From Caenorhabditis remanei (lineage: Eukaryota; Nematoda; Chromadorea; Rhabditida; Rhabditidae): a stretch of 64,000 nucleotides of DNA. The stretch is from positions 753,217-817,216 of the forward strand of contig NC_071330.1 of assembly GCF_010183535.1 (NCBI RefSeq), given 5' to 3'. The notes under the pieces were generated by a model. That model had not been told where the DNA came from, searched no databases, and saw nothing but the letters and a program-made list of their open reading frames with translations. The translations under genes and the position numbers were made by a program. Shown here in pieces: positions 22,316 to 32,855 of this stretch. Numbering within the stretch: the stretch's first letter is position 1; each line of letters begins with the position of its first letter.

Positions 22316-23437
22316 ATGAGGAGTGCAATTGTCGCCTGTTTGCTCTTTGCCACTCATTTACATGCAGGTATAGTTGTTTTATTTTTCAAATAATTTTAAA
22401 ACCAATTTTTCCGATTACTTTCCTTTTCTGCTCATAAAATGGGTTTTACACATAATTGTAGCAAATTTCATGTAGTTTTTGGGAACAATACAAAACATAT
22501 CGAAAACAAATTTATCGGCCCTGAAAAAGGTGAAAATGTGACACCCTCCAAAAAATCATTTTGTACCAATAACTACACACAGCTATGTGTAAAACCCATC
22601 TTTTGATCAAACCGGAAAAAACATCAATGTTTTGAAATTTTCGAGAAAATTCTTTTTTTTAGAATAATCTCAATTTTTCAAAACCAGTTCACGTCACAGA
22701 AAAACCCTAGGTGGTTGATGTTTTCTCTGCAAAACTCAAACGAATGAGCGAAAAAATCGGTAGTTTAGAGAGGGGGCAGTCCAAATACATTCCATATGAT
22801 TTTCGGACATAGCGCCAAGGGAATTTCATCTTTTCCCTGATTTTGTTACATTTTGTTGTTTTTAGAGACCACACTATCCACTCCACTTCTAAACATCGAG
22901 GAAGAGCTCGCCAACATCTCCACTACCTGCTTGTCATATCCAGAGCAAGAGGAAATTGCTGGTTACACACTAGGCTATAGGATGGCAAAGATATTAAACG
23001 TATACTTGATTAGTGAAGCACATTTTCTTATTGGTAGGACAGAACTGCGTGCGGCGCTAGGAATGCCACCACGTGGACCATGGAAACGTGCAAGGATTCT
23101 GAAGGAAGAAGAGATTCTGGCGGCACCGACGATCGAAGAATACTATGAGAGACGGGAGGAGAGTTCTAGTTTTCTGAATCTCGATAGCGGGTTCTTCTTG
23201 GAGAAAAACTTCCCGCCGGCCATCGCGTTTTTGGATAAAAGATTTCCGGCGATTCGAGGAATCTATCGACAGGAATTCCGGAATGCAAAGAAGAACGTGG
23301 ATAGAGAAGAGGTGGATTCAATGGTTCACAAGTTTCGGGACGTTGCCATTCGTATCCACAAGGCAGTCAGCAAGATGCAAGATGAAACTACTCTTTGCTG
23401 GTACAATAATGAGAAAGAGGTAGCTAATTTGGAATAG
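22316..23437 (+). CDS. array gene 5: secreted ~22 kDa paralogue
   Basis: Exon 1 (22316-22367, 52 nt) encodes MRSAIVACLLFATHLHA, the class-2 signal peptide. Exon 2 (22866-23437) completes 207 residues. It keeps the blocks of genes 1 and 3 (LRAALGMPPRGPWKRARIL, EEYYERREESS, FLEKNFPPAIAFLDKRFPAI, GIYRQEFRNAKK). N- and C-terminal parts diverge (SYPEQEEIAGYTLGYRMAK; ending NNEKEVANLE). Cysteines are kept (TTCLSY, LCWYN). The 498-bp intron has a weak inverted repeat, AAAATGGGTTTTACACATA against TATGTGTAAAACCCAT. Function unknown. Confidence 0.85.
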
Positions 23438-23872
23438 TTGGGATATATTTTTTTTGCTGAAATAATATATTGTTTAATCATATTTACATATCTGTCCAAA
23501 TGAATATTTATTAATTTGGTGGAAACTGCAAGGATACACGTTTTCAGCTCGAAAAATGAGATATAAATGTTAAATTTTGGGAGGTCTTTCCCCCGTTGCT
23601 TCACAGGGGAATATTACAGACAACAGGCTTTTCAAATTGGCTAATACTCTATAGTTCTCAGAACGCTGATTCCGAATATGTAATCAAATTTTGCAGAACG
23701 GTTCATCGAGTTATATTTACGGCAAACTTGCATTTGCCAAGAGGCTCAAAATTAATTTTTCATCCAATTTTTCAAATTATTTTCCGCAAAATACGTATAA
23801 ATAAAAGATATATTAGTTGTCTACCATAATGAAAAATCCATGAAAATATTCAGGTTCTGATTCAGGTTCTCA

Positions 23873-24175
23873 CGGGGGAAGTCTTTGAAGCTTCCTCCTT
23901 TAAACGAATGAGAAACGTTGCACCTGATACTTTCGAGTTTGTAGATTTCGAATTTGAAATGAAATTCTGCTAAATCTTTTTTGAGAGTTATCACACATCC
24001 CTCCTTTTTCAACCAGTTATGGTGTGAAAGGTTAACCATAGAAAACGTTTGACGGATCATTTCCCGGATCACAGAAGAATTTAGTAGATTTTCGTTTCAG
24101 ATTCGGAACCTAGAAAGTATCAGGGCCCAAATTCTTGAGATTTTTGAAAGAGGACACTTTGACTCCCTTTGTCAG
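23873..24175. mobile_element. degenerate palindrome of the CAAGGGAAGT family
   Basis: GGGGGAAGTCTTTGAAGC at the left is loosely mirrored by GACACTTTGACTCCCTTTGTC at the right. Inside are TTGAGAGTTATCACACATCC and AACCAGTTATGGTGTGAAAG. More diverged than 17303-17639 and 49088-49540. Confidence 0.5.
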
Positions 24176-24589
24176 ATTCCCGTATGACTCTTCAGTTCCA
24201 GATCAATTTGCTCAAACTACGTTATATTCCACTCTATCATTCTATTTTCCTCTTCAAAACAAAAAAGCCCCACTGACCGATACGAGACGACCAGAAATCA
24301 TCATCACCTCCTCACTCGACCTTCCTTCTTCCTTCCGATTACCAAAAAAACACATCATATCTCTCTTCTACCTGCCCCCTCTTCCCTGAACCGTTTCCCC
24401 CCTTCAATTTGATTTGAAAGGTCATTTGTGGTTAGAGAAGGGGAAAAATATCATGGGAGGGGGGATAGTAGTTCAGTTTTAATAGAAAAATGGGGGAGGG
24501 GGAAAGGAAGAAGTTCATCGTCACCATCATCACAAAACCAAGAATTCAGAAAAACAGTTTCATATTATCAGTTTTACACATTTTTAGGT

Positions 24590-25590
24590 GTTTGGACGCG
24601 TCTAAGGCGCGCCAGATTTCCTTATCTCATTCTGTGTATCTATCAGCTTCTAGGCAGGACTCGTTAAGTATTTTTCAGTTTAGAACGCGTCTAAGGCGCG
24701 CCAGATAGGTCATTCGATGGTCTGTCCGTGTGTCCATATGTCCGGATGTACGCTTTTTTATTTGTTGCGTTTCTTGACAAGGCGCGTCAATGGTGCGCCA
24801 GACAAACGACATAGTCCGGATGTACAAACGTCTGTCTGTGTGTCTTTTCATCCAGATATCCAGCTACCAATCTTCCGAACACGCGCCTCAGGTGCCCCAG
24901 ATTCCAAATTCTTTTGTTTTTGTGATCGGTCTGTATTTCCTGATGTCCAGATGTCCTTTTGTCTTTATAAACGCGCCACAGGCACCCCAATCTCCTACTA
25001 GACGAAATACAGTCTTGTAACCTTGATACATTGGTCACTGTTTTTATTGACACGAGGTATCAAAACGCGCCGAAGGCACGCCAGTCTAGAATTTCGTTTT
25101 CAAGGTAATGATTGTGTTAAGTACGGCTCATTCGGCAGCTCTCCTTCTAAATTCTGAAAAAGCGCCAAAGGCACGCCAGACGCACGAACACTAGGTAGAC
25201 AAGGTTCCGCCTGTTCCACCATTTTTTTCTGACTAAACGCGCCAAAGGTGCGCCAGTCTGGAATTTCGTTTTCAATGTTTTGAAGCCCATTTGTCTGCTC
25301 TCCTTCTAGATTCTGAAAAAGCGGCGAAGGCACGCCAGACACTTGAATCCTAGGGTAGATAAAGATCAAGCCTTCCACATATTTTTACCTAATTAAACGC
25401 GCCCAAGGCACGCCAGTCTAGAATTGTGTTTTCAAAGTTATGATTATGTTAAGTACGGCTCATTTGGCAGCCTTCCTTCCACATTATGAAAAAGCGCCCA
25501 AGGCGCGCCAGACGCTTGAATCCTAGGGTAGATAAGGATCAAGCCGTCCGCCCGTTCGACTTTCTGATTAAACGCGTCGAATGCACGCCA
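24590..25590. repeat. array of CGCGYC-AAGG-CGCGCCAG motif at ~85-95 bp spacing
   Basis: About twelve copies of a ~20-bp motif of the type AACGCGCCAAAGGCACGCCA followed by G: near 24596, 24686, 24779, 24884, 24970, 25065, 25160, 25236, 25319, 25396, 25491 and 25571. The last seven lie in a loose repeat of about 80-95 bp that includes TCTAGAATTTCGTTTTCAA and CTCCTTCTA. The same motif occurs singly near 13428, 36578 and 49050. Confidence 0.8.
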
Positions 25591-26127
25591 GCCAATTGTT
25601 CAGCTAGACCCATTTTAAGAACTTCCTCTTCTCCCGTTCCACCTTAATAAAATAAAATAAAAATTACACACCTTTCCTATTTTTTCTCCATTCGAACAAA
25701 CAATTTTTTGATTGTATTTTTTGTTGTCACTTGATTTTTTTTTCATTTCATTTTCAATTCCTTCTTCATTTTTGAACTGACCTTCAAAAACTGAAAAGTG
25801 ATGGCGGTGGGGAACGAATGGAATGGAAGAGATGGACACAATTTTAGTTGAAGATGATTTTTTTTTTTGAAAAAAGGGGTGAGGAATTGAATGGAAGACG
25901 GAAATGGTGGTTTTGTTGGTAGGAGGTAAGGGTCAAACCTTTTTCTAATGGTTTTTGTTCTCTTTTTCGGTTCGGTTGGCAACATTTTTGAAAAATGGAG
26001 GAAGTGGAGGTTTGAGACCACTACGCTCTTTTCGAAATTTATAGTTTTGATGGAGTATTGAAGGATTGTAGTGCTATTGAGCTAGTGCGCTCTGCTGATG
26101 AACGCGACCTTTAGGGTTATGGTAGAA

Positions 26128-26304
26128 GCAAGGCTGTCAGAAATCTCAAACAGCCCCGGCTTTCTAGAGTTTCAACTGAAAACATGACTTGATATACTTT
26201 TGACTTTTTGGTACCAGTCTGACCGCCAGGGTTCGACTTTGGGCCGGCCGCGGCTTTTTGAAATTTTCAAGAAAAAGCCGCGGCCGGTCGTACGACAGCC
26301 TTGC
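26128..26304. mobile_element. 177-bp element with GCAAGGCTGTC terminal inverted repeats
   Basis: GCAAGGCTGTC at the left and GACAGCCTTGC at the right are exact complements. Further GC-rich inverted parts (AGCCCCGGCTTT; GGCCGGCCGCGGC, AAGCCGCGGCCGG) lie inside. No coding capacity. MITE-like. Confidence 0.6.
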
Positions 26305-26439
26305 GTTGAAGTCGGCACCGTGTCAATTTTAGATACAATCTTTCTGAAATCTTAAAGGAGGACTGAAGTCGTTTATTGCAGATTGCGACACTTTTAAAAA
26401 TTCTAAAGAATTTTTATTATTGACTTTTATTATGCTAGA

Positions 26440-26722
26440 AATTGCTCTAAACGCCACAATTCGCCGTTCTCCTGACTCAAAATGAGCTTTGGTGGAAGAG
26501 TTTTCCATGTGGCCGTGTAGTCCTCTCGGACAAGATTTTGGCTACTTTACTCGCTGCTTTCTCACTTTTCCAACATTTATATAACAAAAAATATGAAAAA
26601 CTACGAACGAGGAAATGAACAGAAATCTTGTCCGAGAGGACTACACGACCGCGTGGAAAACTCTTCCACCAAAGTTCCTTCTGAGTCAGGAGAACGAGAG
26701 TTGTGGCGTTTAGAACGATTTT
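26440..26722. mobile_element. 283-bp fold-back element
   Basis: Arms of about 105 bp (TCTAAACGCCACAA, GTTCTCCTGACTC, GGTGGAAGAGTTTTCCA, TGTAGTCCTCTCGGACAAGA) face their complements across a ~70-bp centre. A ~107-codon open frame across it is a by-product of the palindrome. Confidence 0.7.
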
Positions 26723-26840
26723 TACCGGATTTGCAACGAGCCAGGCCGAAAAAAAGAACAGAATTTTGTTTCGAAAGATTTTCTTAGAAAAAAACTGCAT
26801 GCTTCAAACATACGAACCAATCTTTTGTTCTTCTAAACTA

Positions 26841-27206
26841 TACTTGCAAACCGGACAGAAACGGGCCGGCGCGTAACTCGCTTCAAACTCAATTTTATGA
26901 GCTGAAAAATATACCAAAATGTAGATCTCGACGAGTTCTATGTCCGTGACCCAACTACGGGCCGGATGGCTATTCGTTAATATGTCGCGGGCCGGGCTCT
27001 AGAATGGCTTTTTTTGGCCATTTTCGCGTTTTTTTGTTGCACTTTTTCCCATCTTTCCTATCAACAGCCATCCGGCCCGTAGTGGGTCACGGAGATAGAA
27101 CTGTTCGAGATCTACATTTTGGTATATTTTTCAGCTCATAATATTGAGTCTTAAGAGAGTTACGGGCCGGCCCGCGTCGGCCCGTTTCGGCTCGGTTTGC
27201 AAGTAT
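26841..27206. repeat. complete CGGGCC palindromic repeat, 366 bp
   Basis: It begins TACTTGCAAACCGG and ends CCGGTTTGCAAGTA-like. Inside are ATGAGCTGAAAAATATACCA, AAATGTAGATCTCGACGAGT, GACCCAACTACGGGCCGGAT and the mirrored half. The centre contains CATTTTCGCGTTTTTTTG. Confidence 0.8.
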
Positions 27207-27769
27207 GAATTTTACAGTACCCGACATGTTCATTTCTATTTTTATAACAACCTGAAAATCTGCGAAAAATTAATCCTGTTTTTTCATTGCTCACTTCCTC
27301 CATATCAAGTCCAGGCTGTCTTTCCTTACTCCCGTGACCGGAACTTATAAAAAAGCTTCCTGGTCTCCTATCTCTTCTTCTCCGTCTCCCCCCCCCCCTT
27401 TTTTTCCTTATAAAACAGTTTTTGGGTCACGGTCAGGAAACCAGGAAACCAGTATACATACCTTTAATACCTTTGGACATGACCGTGTGATAATCAGAAG
27501 GGTATATAAGGATCAGAGGGTCAACTACGATGCTCCAATATTCCGTCTGTCTGTGTGTCTTTCAGTCCGTCCGGATGTCCACCTCACTATTCAAACCTTC
27601 AAACCCTTCGATATCAAGCACCATTTCCAATCTTTCAAAACGCTACCAAGACGCCCCAGTTCCTAATTTCTTCAGTTTTTGTGTTTCCCTCTGTGTATTC
27701 GATGTCCGGATGTCCATAATCCCTTCAAAATCCTCTTTTTCCGTATTTTTCGAAATTTCTGAATTCCAG

Positions 27770-28339
27770 ATGAACGCGTTATCAATAATCCTCCTGCTAC
27801 TATCAGTTCTACTCGTCAATACACAATTTCAGCCGAGAACGTAAGAAAAAAGAGCGAAATTCAAATTTCTAGCTGACTCCTCGATGGAGCGCGTTTGCAC
27901 ACCAACCTCAATTCATTTCCAGATCAAATCGTCGCGTGATATTCCGTCCGATGACTCGAAACTCCGGTATAGGTAAACTCATCTGAAAATCTCTACTAAT
28001 TTGACTGGAATTTTCAGTGGGAAGAGGCCGAGGACCTGTGGCACCAGCTCCGTTCAGAAATAACAATGCACAAAGGACAGGAATTAGTGAGTGATCATTT
28101 GCAAAAAAAGAAAAAAAAAGATTTGCATTGGGTGGGGGTCGAACCCCTGACCCCCATATCCGCGGCCAAAAGTGTAACCACCGTGGCTACGCGCGCTCAT
28201 TCGGTGTTGTCGGTCAAGTCATTGATAAACCTTTGAATTTTCAGGAGCGCCAGGCTTCAAACCACCTGTCGGGATCGCCAAAAAGTTGAATGAAGCAGTG
28301 GATTTCAGAGCGTTGGCTCGAGTTTTGTTAAAGCAATAA
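27770..28339 (+). CDS. small basic secreted protein, unknown
   Basis: Four exons, 27770-27840, 27923-27972, 28018-28086 and 28245-28339, join in frame to 94 residues. A TTCCAG acceptor directly precedes the ATG. MNALSIILLLLSVLLVNT is a clear signal peptide. The mature chain is Arg-rich and Gly/Pro-rich without cysteine (RRVIFRPMTR, VGRGRGPVAPAPF, RAPGFKPPVGI) and ends in an amphipathic stretch, NEAVDFRALARVLLKQ. I do not recognise the family. A secreted peptide precursor or a cationic effector is possible, but no clear dibasic cleavage series supports a neuropeptide call. Intron 3 holds a tRNA-like sequence on the other strand. Convergent with the dihydrouridine synthase gene, 142 bp apart. 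Confidence 0.75.
28128..28200 (-). pseudogene. tRNA-like sequence in intron 3 of the small secreted protein gene
   Basis: On the minus strand TAGCCACGGTGGTTAC resembles a pol III A box and GGTTCGACCCC a B box, about 30 bases apart as in a tRNA gene. The T-stem pairs poorly and I cannot draw a full cloverleaf. Most likely a tRNA-derived pseudogene or short interspersed element. Confidence 0.5.
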
Positions 28340-28481
28340 TAATTTTTCTTTTTTGTTATACTGATTATAGTTATCCAACAATAAAAATGTGTGAAAATCA
28401 ACAAGAAAATATAAAAATTACCCGTAAAATCCAAAAAAAAGCTAAATTTTCGGCTCAAAAATTCAAAAATTCAAAAAAAAA

Positions 28482-31400
28482 CTAATCACAAATCAACAAA
28501 TTATTCAAAAACTGATCAATCGCAAGTCGTCCGTTCAACTCGTTAAAAACTCGTCGTTGTTGAGCCGAGAGTGATGGGCGGAGCATATATTGGAGGTGTT
28601 GATGGTAGAGGAGCCAGTCGAGACCGTGTTCTCGGGATAGGCGCATCTAGAAATTGGATATTTAGGGGGAAAAACAAAAGAAAAATTGGATTTTCCAGGG
28701 GAAAAATGTCGAAAAATGAAATTTTTAGGGGAAAAAAACCGAAAAATGGGATCTTTCAGTTGAAAAATGTCGAAAAATGGGATTTTTCAGCAAAAAATGT
28801 CGAAAAAGGGAATCTTTTGAGAGAAATAAGCTGAAAAATCAGATTTTTCCGGAGAGAAATGAGGAAAATTGGGATTTTTTAAAGAAAAATTGGGACTTCT
28901 GAGAGGAAAAATGCCGAAAAATCGAATTTTTCGGGGTAAAAATGAAATCCTTCCGGGAAAAATGCAAAAAATGGACTTTTTGCGAGTGAAAATGCGGAAA
29001 AAGGGTATTTTTTAGGAGGGAAATGCACAAAACGAACTTTTTTTCAAAGGAAAATGGGAAAAAAAAGGATTTTTCAAGAGAAAAATGCCGAAAATAGGAT
29101 TTTTCCGGGAAAAATGAGTTTTCTCATAGAAAAATGCTTTAAAAAATGAGTTTTTCAGGGTAAAAATGCATAAAAATGGGGTTTTTCATGGGAAAAATGA
29201 CGAATGATGGGGTTTTTGCGAGTGAAATTGCGGAAAAAGGATATTTTTTAGGAGGGAAAGGCCGAAAATGTGTTTTTTCAAGGGGAAAATGCGGAAAACA
29301 TAGATTTTTGAAGGGAAAAATTCGGAAAAATTGGATTTTTCAGGTGACAAAATTCCAAAAAATGGGATTTTTTGCGGGAAATAGGTCGGCAAATCACATT
29401 TTTCAGGGAAAAAATGGACGAAACGTGGGATTTTTCATGGGAAAATGGGATTTTTCCCCCATTTTCCACTAAAAACTCCCGGCAAAAAAACTCACAAAAT
29501 GCTCAACACAATCACTCGGCGTATACTCATAACCAGCAAAAAGAGCCGGATTATCCAACAATCCGTTCGCTGCCATAATCCCATCCACACCAGTTTGTTC
29601 GGCTAGAAATAGGGCTTCTTCTCGAGTGGTGATACCTCCATTCGCAATGACTGGCACGCTTACAGACTCCTGGAAACCGGAAAATCGATTTTGGAGAAGC
29701 CACGCCCATTTTTACAGCAGTTTCGTCGCAAAAACCGACGTTTTCAGGCTTTTTTAGAGGAAAAATGAGCTATTTTCCACATAAAAAATGGTTGTGCGGC
29801 AAAATTGCAAAGAGAGGGCGGAGCTTGGGAGAAGATGAGAAGCCACGCCCATTTTCTGGCAGTTTCGTCGCAAAAACCGAAATTGTCAGGCTTTTTAGCG
29901 GAAAAATGAGCTATTTCACACATAAAAAAGTGTTGTGCGGCAAAATTACGAAAATGGGGCGGCGCTTTATGGAAAAATGGGCATTTCGGAGAAACCACGC
30001 TCATTTTTTTGTAGTTTTGTAGCAAAAACCGATATTATCAGCCATTTTTAGCGGAAAAATAAGCTTTTTCCCACATAAAAGGGTTTTGTGCGACGAAATT
30101 GCGGGGAAAGTGGGCGGAACTTGGGTGAAAATAGGCAATTCTGAGAAGCCACGCCCACTTCTTGCAGTTTTGCCGCACAGTTTTCGATGAAAAACGTGGT
30201 GAAACTGTTATTCTTGCTCTAAATAAGCTATATGCGGCAAAATTGCAAAAAGGGGGCGGAGCTTGGGTGAAAATAGGCAATTCTGAGAGGTGACGCCCCC
30301 ATTTTTTTCAATTTTAACGCACATTTCGAAGAAAAGAAAGTTTAAACGGCCGTTTCCAATAAGAAACAGCTTCGTGCGGCGAATTTGCGGAAAAGGGGGC
30401 GGAGCTTGAGCGAGAAATTGGCATCTTTGGTAAACCACGCCCATTTTTTGCAGTTTTGCCACACAGTTTTCGATGAAAAACGTGATCAAACTGCTATTTT
30501 TGCTCCAAACATAATCTATGCGGCAAAATTGCAAAAAGGGGGCGGAGCTTGGGCGAAAATAGCAAATACTGAGAAGCCACGCCCATTTTTTGCGGTTTTA
30601 ACGCACATTCTAATGCGGGAGACTCGTTAGAACTGCTTTTTCCTACAAAAATTGCTTTGTGCGGCAAAATTGCAAAAAAGGGGGCGGAGCTTACATGCGC
30701 ACCTTGACTATCCGAATTGCTTGAATATCAATGGGTTCCGCGTGTTGAGACGGGGTCCGACCGTGGACGGTTAGATGGGTGACACCGGCGGATTCTGCCT
30801 GGAAATTGGGGGGAAATTTTGTGAAATTTTGCATTTTTATAAATTGAAATAGGCATTTTTGTGTTAAAAATCAATCTCGAAAATTTCTTAATTTTCGATA
30901 ATTTTCAGCGATTTTTGACATAAAAATTGAGTTTTTTTTTCGCATTTTTCAGAATGAAAATGACATTTTTAACTCGAAATTTTTCAAAGTTTTGCAATTT
31001 TCAACAATTTTCCAGTAAAAAACTTAAAAAATTGCAGTATTACGCATTTTCTGGCTCAAAATGTTCACATTTTCGCTAATTTTTCAGCAATTTTTCCCCA
31101 TAAAAATCACCTTCCGACACAAATCGACAGTTCTCTCGATATCCGAATTGACTCGAATCTTCAACGAGACACTAAACTCAGTGTCCGATATCCGTGCTCT
31201 CGTCTGTCGAATCATGTCGGCGAGCAGTTCCGGTTTATTTAAGAGAGCACTTCCGAATCCTTTCGAACGCACGTCATGCTTCGGACAACCACAATTCACA
31301 TCGACGCCTGTCGAGCATCTGAAAATGAGGAAATGAGAAGAAATTGCGAAAATAAATTTAAAAACCCCGATTTTTCCGGATCAAAAAGCTTGTCAAGAAG

Positions 31401-32463
31401 GCAATCGAAAATTCTAATTTTCACCGTTTTTCAGATAAAAATTCAGACTGCAAAAAGTGGGCGTGGCTTCTCTGAATTTCCTATTTTCACCTTTTCGCAA
31501 TTTCGCAGAAAAAATGGGTGCGGCTTCTCCCGAAATCCATTTTTCCGTTTGGGGAAATACATGAAAAATAACGATATTTCGGGTGAAAAAGCTTGTAAAG
31601 ATATCATTCGAAATTTCTAATCTTCAGTTTTTTTCAGAAAAACATTTCAGATTTTCCCATTTTCTCTCAAGCTCCGCCCCTTTCTTGCAATTTTGCCACA
31701 TGGCCGGCCCACATGGCTTATGCCACATGGCATACGAACGTTTTTTTGTTCGAATTTCGAATTTTTGGCGGTGATGGCTTGATATTTATGATATTTTAGG
31801 ATCAAAACTTACGAAAAACACTACATTTCGGTCTGGAATGATCAAATTGCTAAAATAAAAAACTATCTGATTTTTTGAACAAAAAAAATTGAAAATCGGA
31901 AATTTTCTGGATTTGCGTCAAAAATGACTCATTTTTCATGATTTTAAGCTCAAAGAACGTCAAAAAACACAATTTTTCGGATAATGAAAGCCTAAAAATT
32001 GCCGAAAAATGATTTTCGCTCCGTTTCCCAGTAGAAAATGTCTGCAAACAAAAAATTGCTCGATTTTGATGAAAAATGACTCAATTTTTACAATTTTAGG
32101 CTCAAAAAACGCGATTTTCACACTCAAATTCTCTAAAAACCCACCCATAAACCATTTCCGCGGCCTCAGCCAACACAATCGGGTCATCGGTGGCGAATTG
32201 AACGATGAGCGGCGAGTCTCCCTCACAAATCGACAATTCACTGTTTCGACACTTCTCTGATTCAATAAAATTTTTCGCATAAATCATTGGAGTATAGCAG
32301 ACGTCCACATCGTACAGACGGACCAGTTGACGGAATGCTAATCTGAAAAAATTATTTTTTTTTGAAAAATTCGGATTTCAGGCACTTACTTTGAATATCT
32401 CACCATGGGAGCGAGATAGAATTTCGGGCGGTTCAGATTTTCATCATTTTTATCAGAATTCAT
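28482..32463 (-). CDS. tRNA-dihydrouridine synthase, DUS4-like
   Basis: Six minus-strand exons, 32390-32463, 32145-32342, 31111-31318, 30703-30798, 29496-29669 and 28482-28646, join in frame to 304 residues. The enzyme uses FMN and NADPH to reduce a uridine in the tRNA D-loop; the DUS4 group acts at positions 20a/20b. Family marks in order: YLAPMVRYSKLAFR, CYTPMIYAKNF, SPLIVQFATDD, VDVNCGCPKHDV (active-site Cys loop), GSALLNKPELLADMI, VSLKIRV, THLTVHGRTPSQHA, PVIANGGIT, DGIMAANGLLDNPALF and a C-terminal HQHLQYML. The length and the YTPM/HQHL motifs fit DUS4L better than DUS1-3. Introns 4 and 5 (numbered 5' to 3' in the gene) are filled by satellites. It starts about 390 bp from, and divergent to, the membrane-protein gene. 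Confidence 0.93.
28660..29465. repeat. ~30-35 bp degenerate minisatellite in DUS intron 5
   Basis: Roughly 25 copies of a unit like GGGAAAAATGCCGAAAAATG followed by GGATTTTTCA fill this intron. Copies vary by substitution and 1-3 base indels. Open frames on both strands here are repeat artefacts. Confidence 0.85.
29700..30695. repeat. ~142-bp tandem satellite in DUS intron 4
   Basis: GGGGGCGGAGCTTGGG recurs near 29817, 29958, 30112, 30255, 30398, 30540 and 30681, mostly 141-143 bp apart. Each unit also has GAGAAGCCACGCCCATTTTT, GCAGTTTTGCCGCACA and GCGGCAAAATTGCAAAAA. The unit contains its own inverted part (TTGCAGTTTTGCCGC against GCGGCAAAATTGCAA). A partial inverted copy lies near 31440-31700 in another intron of the same gene. 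Confidence 0.85.
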
Positions 32464-32855
32464 GAGAAAATCCGAAAAAAATTGAGTAGAGACGAGTGAA
32501 TCTCAGAAATTAAATAAATAGAAATTAAAGCCACTTGTCCGAGAGAAGTACACACGCGGAGTTTTCTAGACCACGGCCGCGGCTTAAAAACGCGGAAATT
32601 CAAATTCAAATTTTTTTCTTTCGAAAAAATTGTTATTTTGTGGTTTAAAGCACCATGTAAAGCGGGAAATGTTATTTTTCCACCACCCTCACACGATCAG
32701 AAGTGCAGCTTACACACATGACGTAGCAATTGAATTCTTAATTCCTGGGAAATTTCGAAACGCGTCCAAGTGGAAAGGCACCACACCGAAATGTAATAAA
32801 TAGGGTCCCCCTATATTTTTCCGTGTTTTCAGAATTTGAATTTCAGAGCTTTTTT
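32464..32855. promoter_or_regulatory. divergent intergenic region, DUS4-like / membrane protein
   Basis: About 390 bp separate two divergent start codons and must contain both promoters, unless one message is trans-spliced from further away. Two acceptor-like sites (GTGTTTTCAG and GAATTTCAG) precede the plus-strand ATG. I see no clear TATA box or known factor site. Confidence 0.5.

Larger units (their letters stand above)
23438..27769. other. repeat-rich interval without recognised genes
   Basis: No exon series with consistent phases was found. The interval holds a CAAGGGAAGT-type fold-back (23873-24175), a purine-rich tract (24415-24520), the GC-rich motif array (24590-25590), a 177-bp terminal-repeat element (26128-26304), a fold-back (26440-26722) and a complete CGGGCC palindrome (26841-27206). 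Sequences like GTCTGTCTGTGTGTCTTTCA and TCCGGATGTCC recur here and before the next gene. Confidence 0.5.

Noticed and set aside
24717..25053. Overlapping open frames with APQ-type peptides on both strands
   Set aside because: They are translations of the GC-rich motif array and of GTCTGTGTGTC repeats.
26477..26800. 107-codon minus-strand open frame
   Set aside because: Coincides with a fold-back element; its two ends encode mirrored sequence.
29176..29472. Open frames on both strands in the DUS intron
   Set aside because: Produced by the GAAAAATG minisatellite; peptides are pure repeats.
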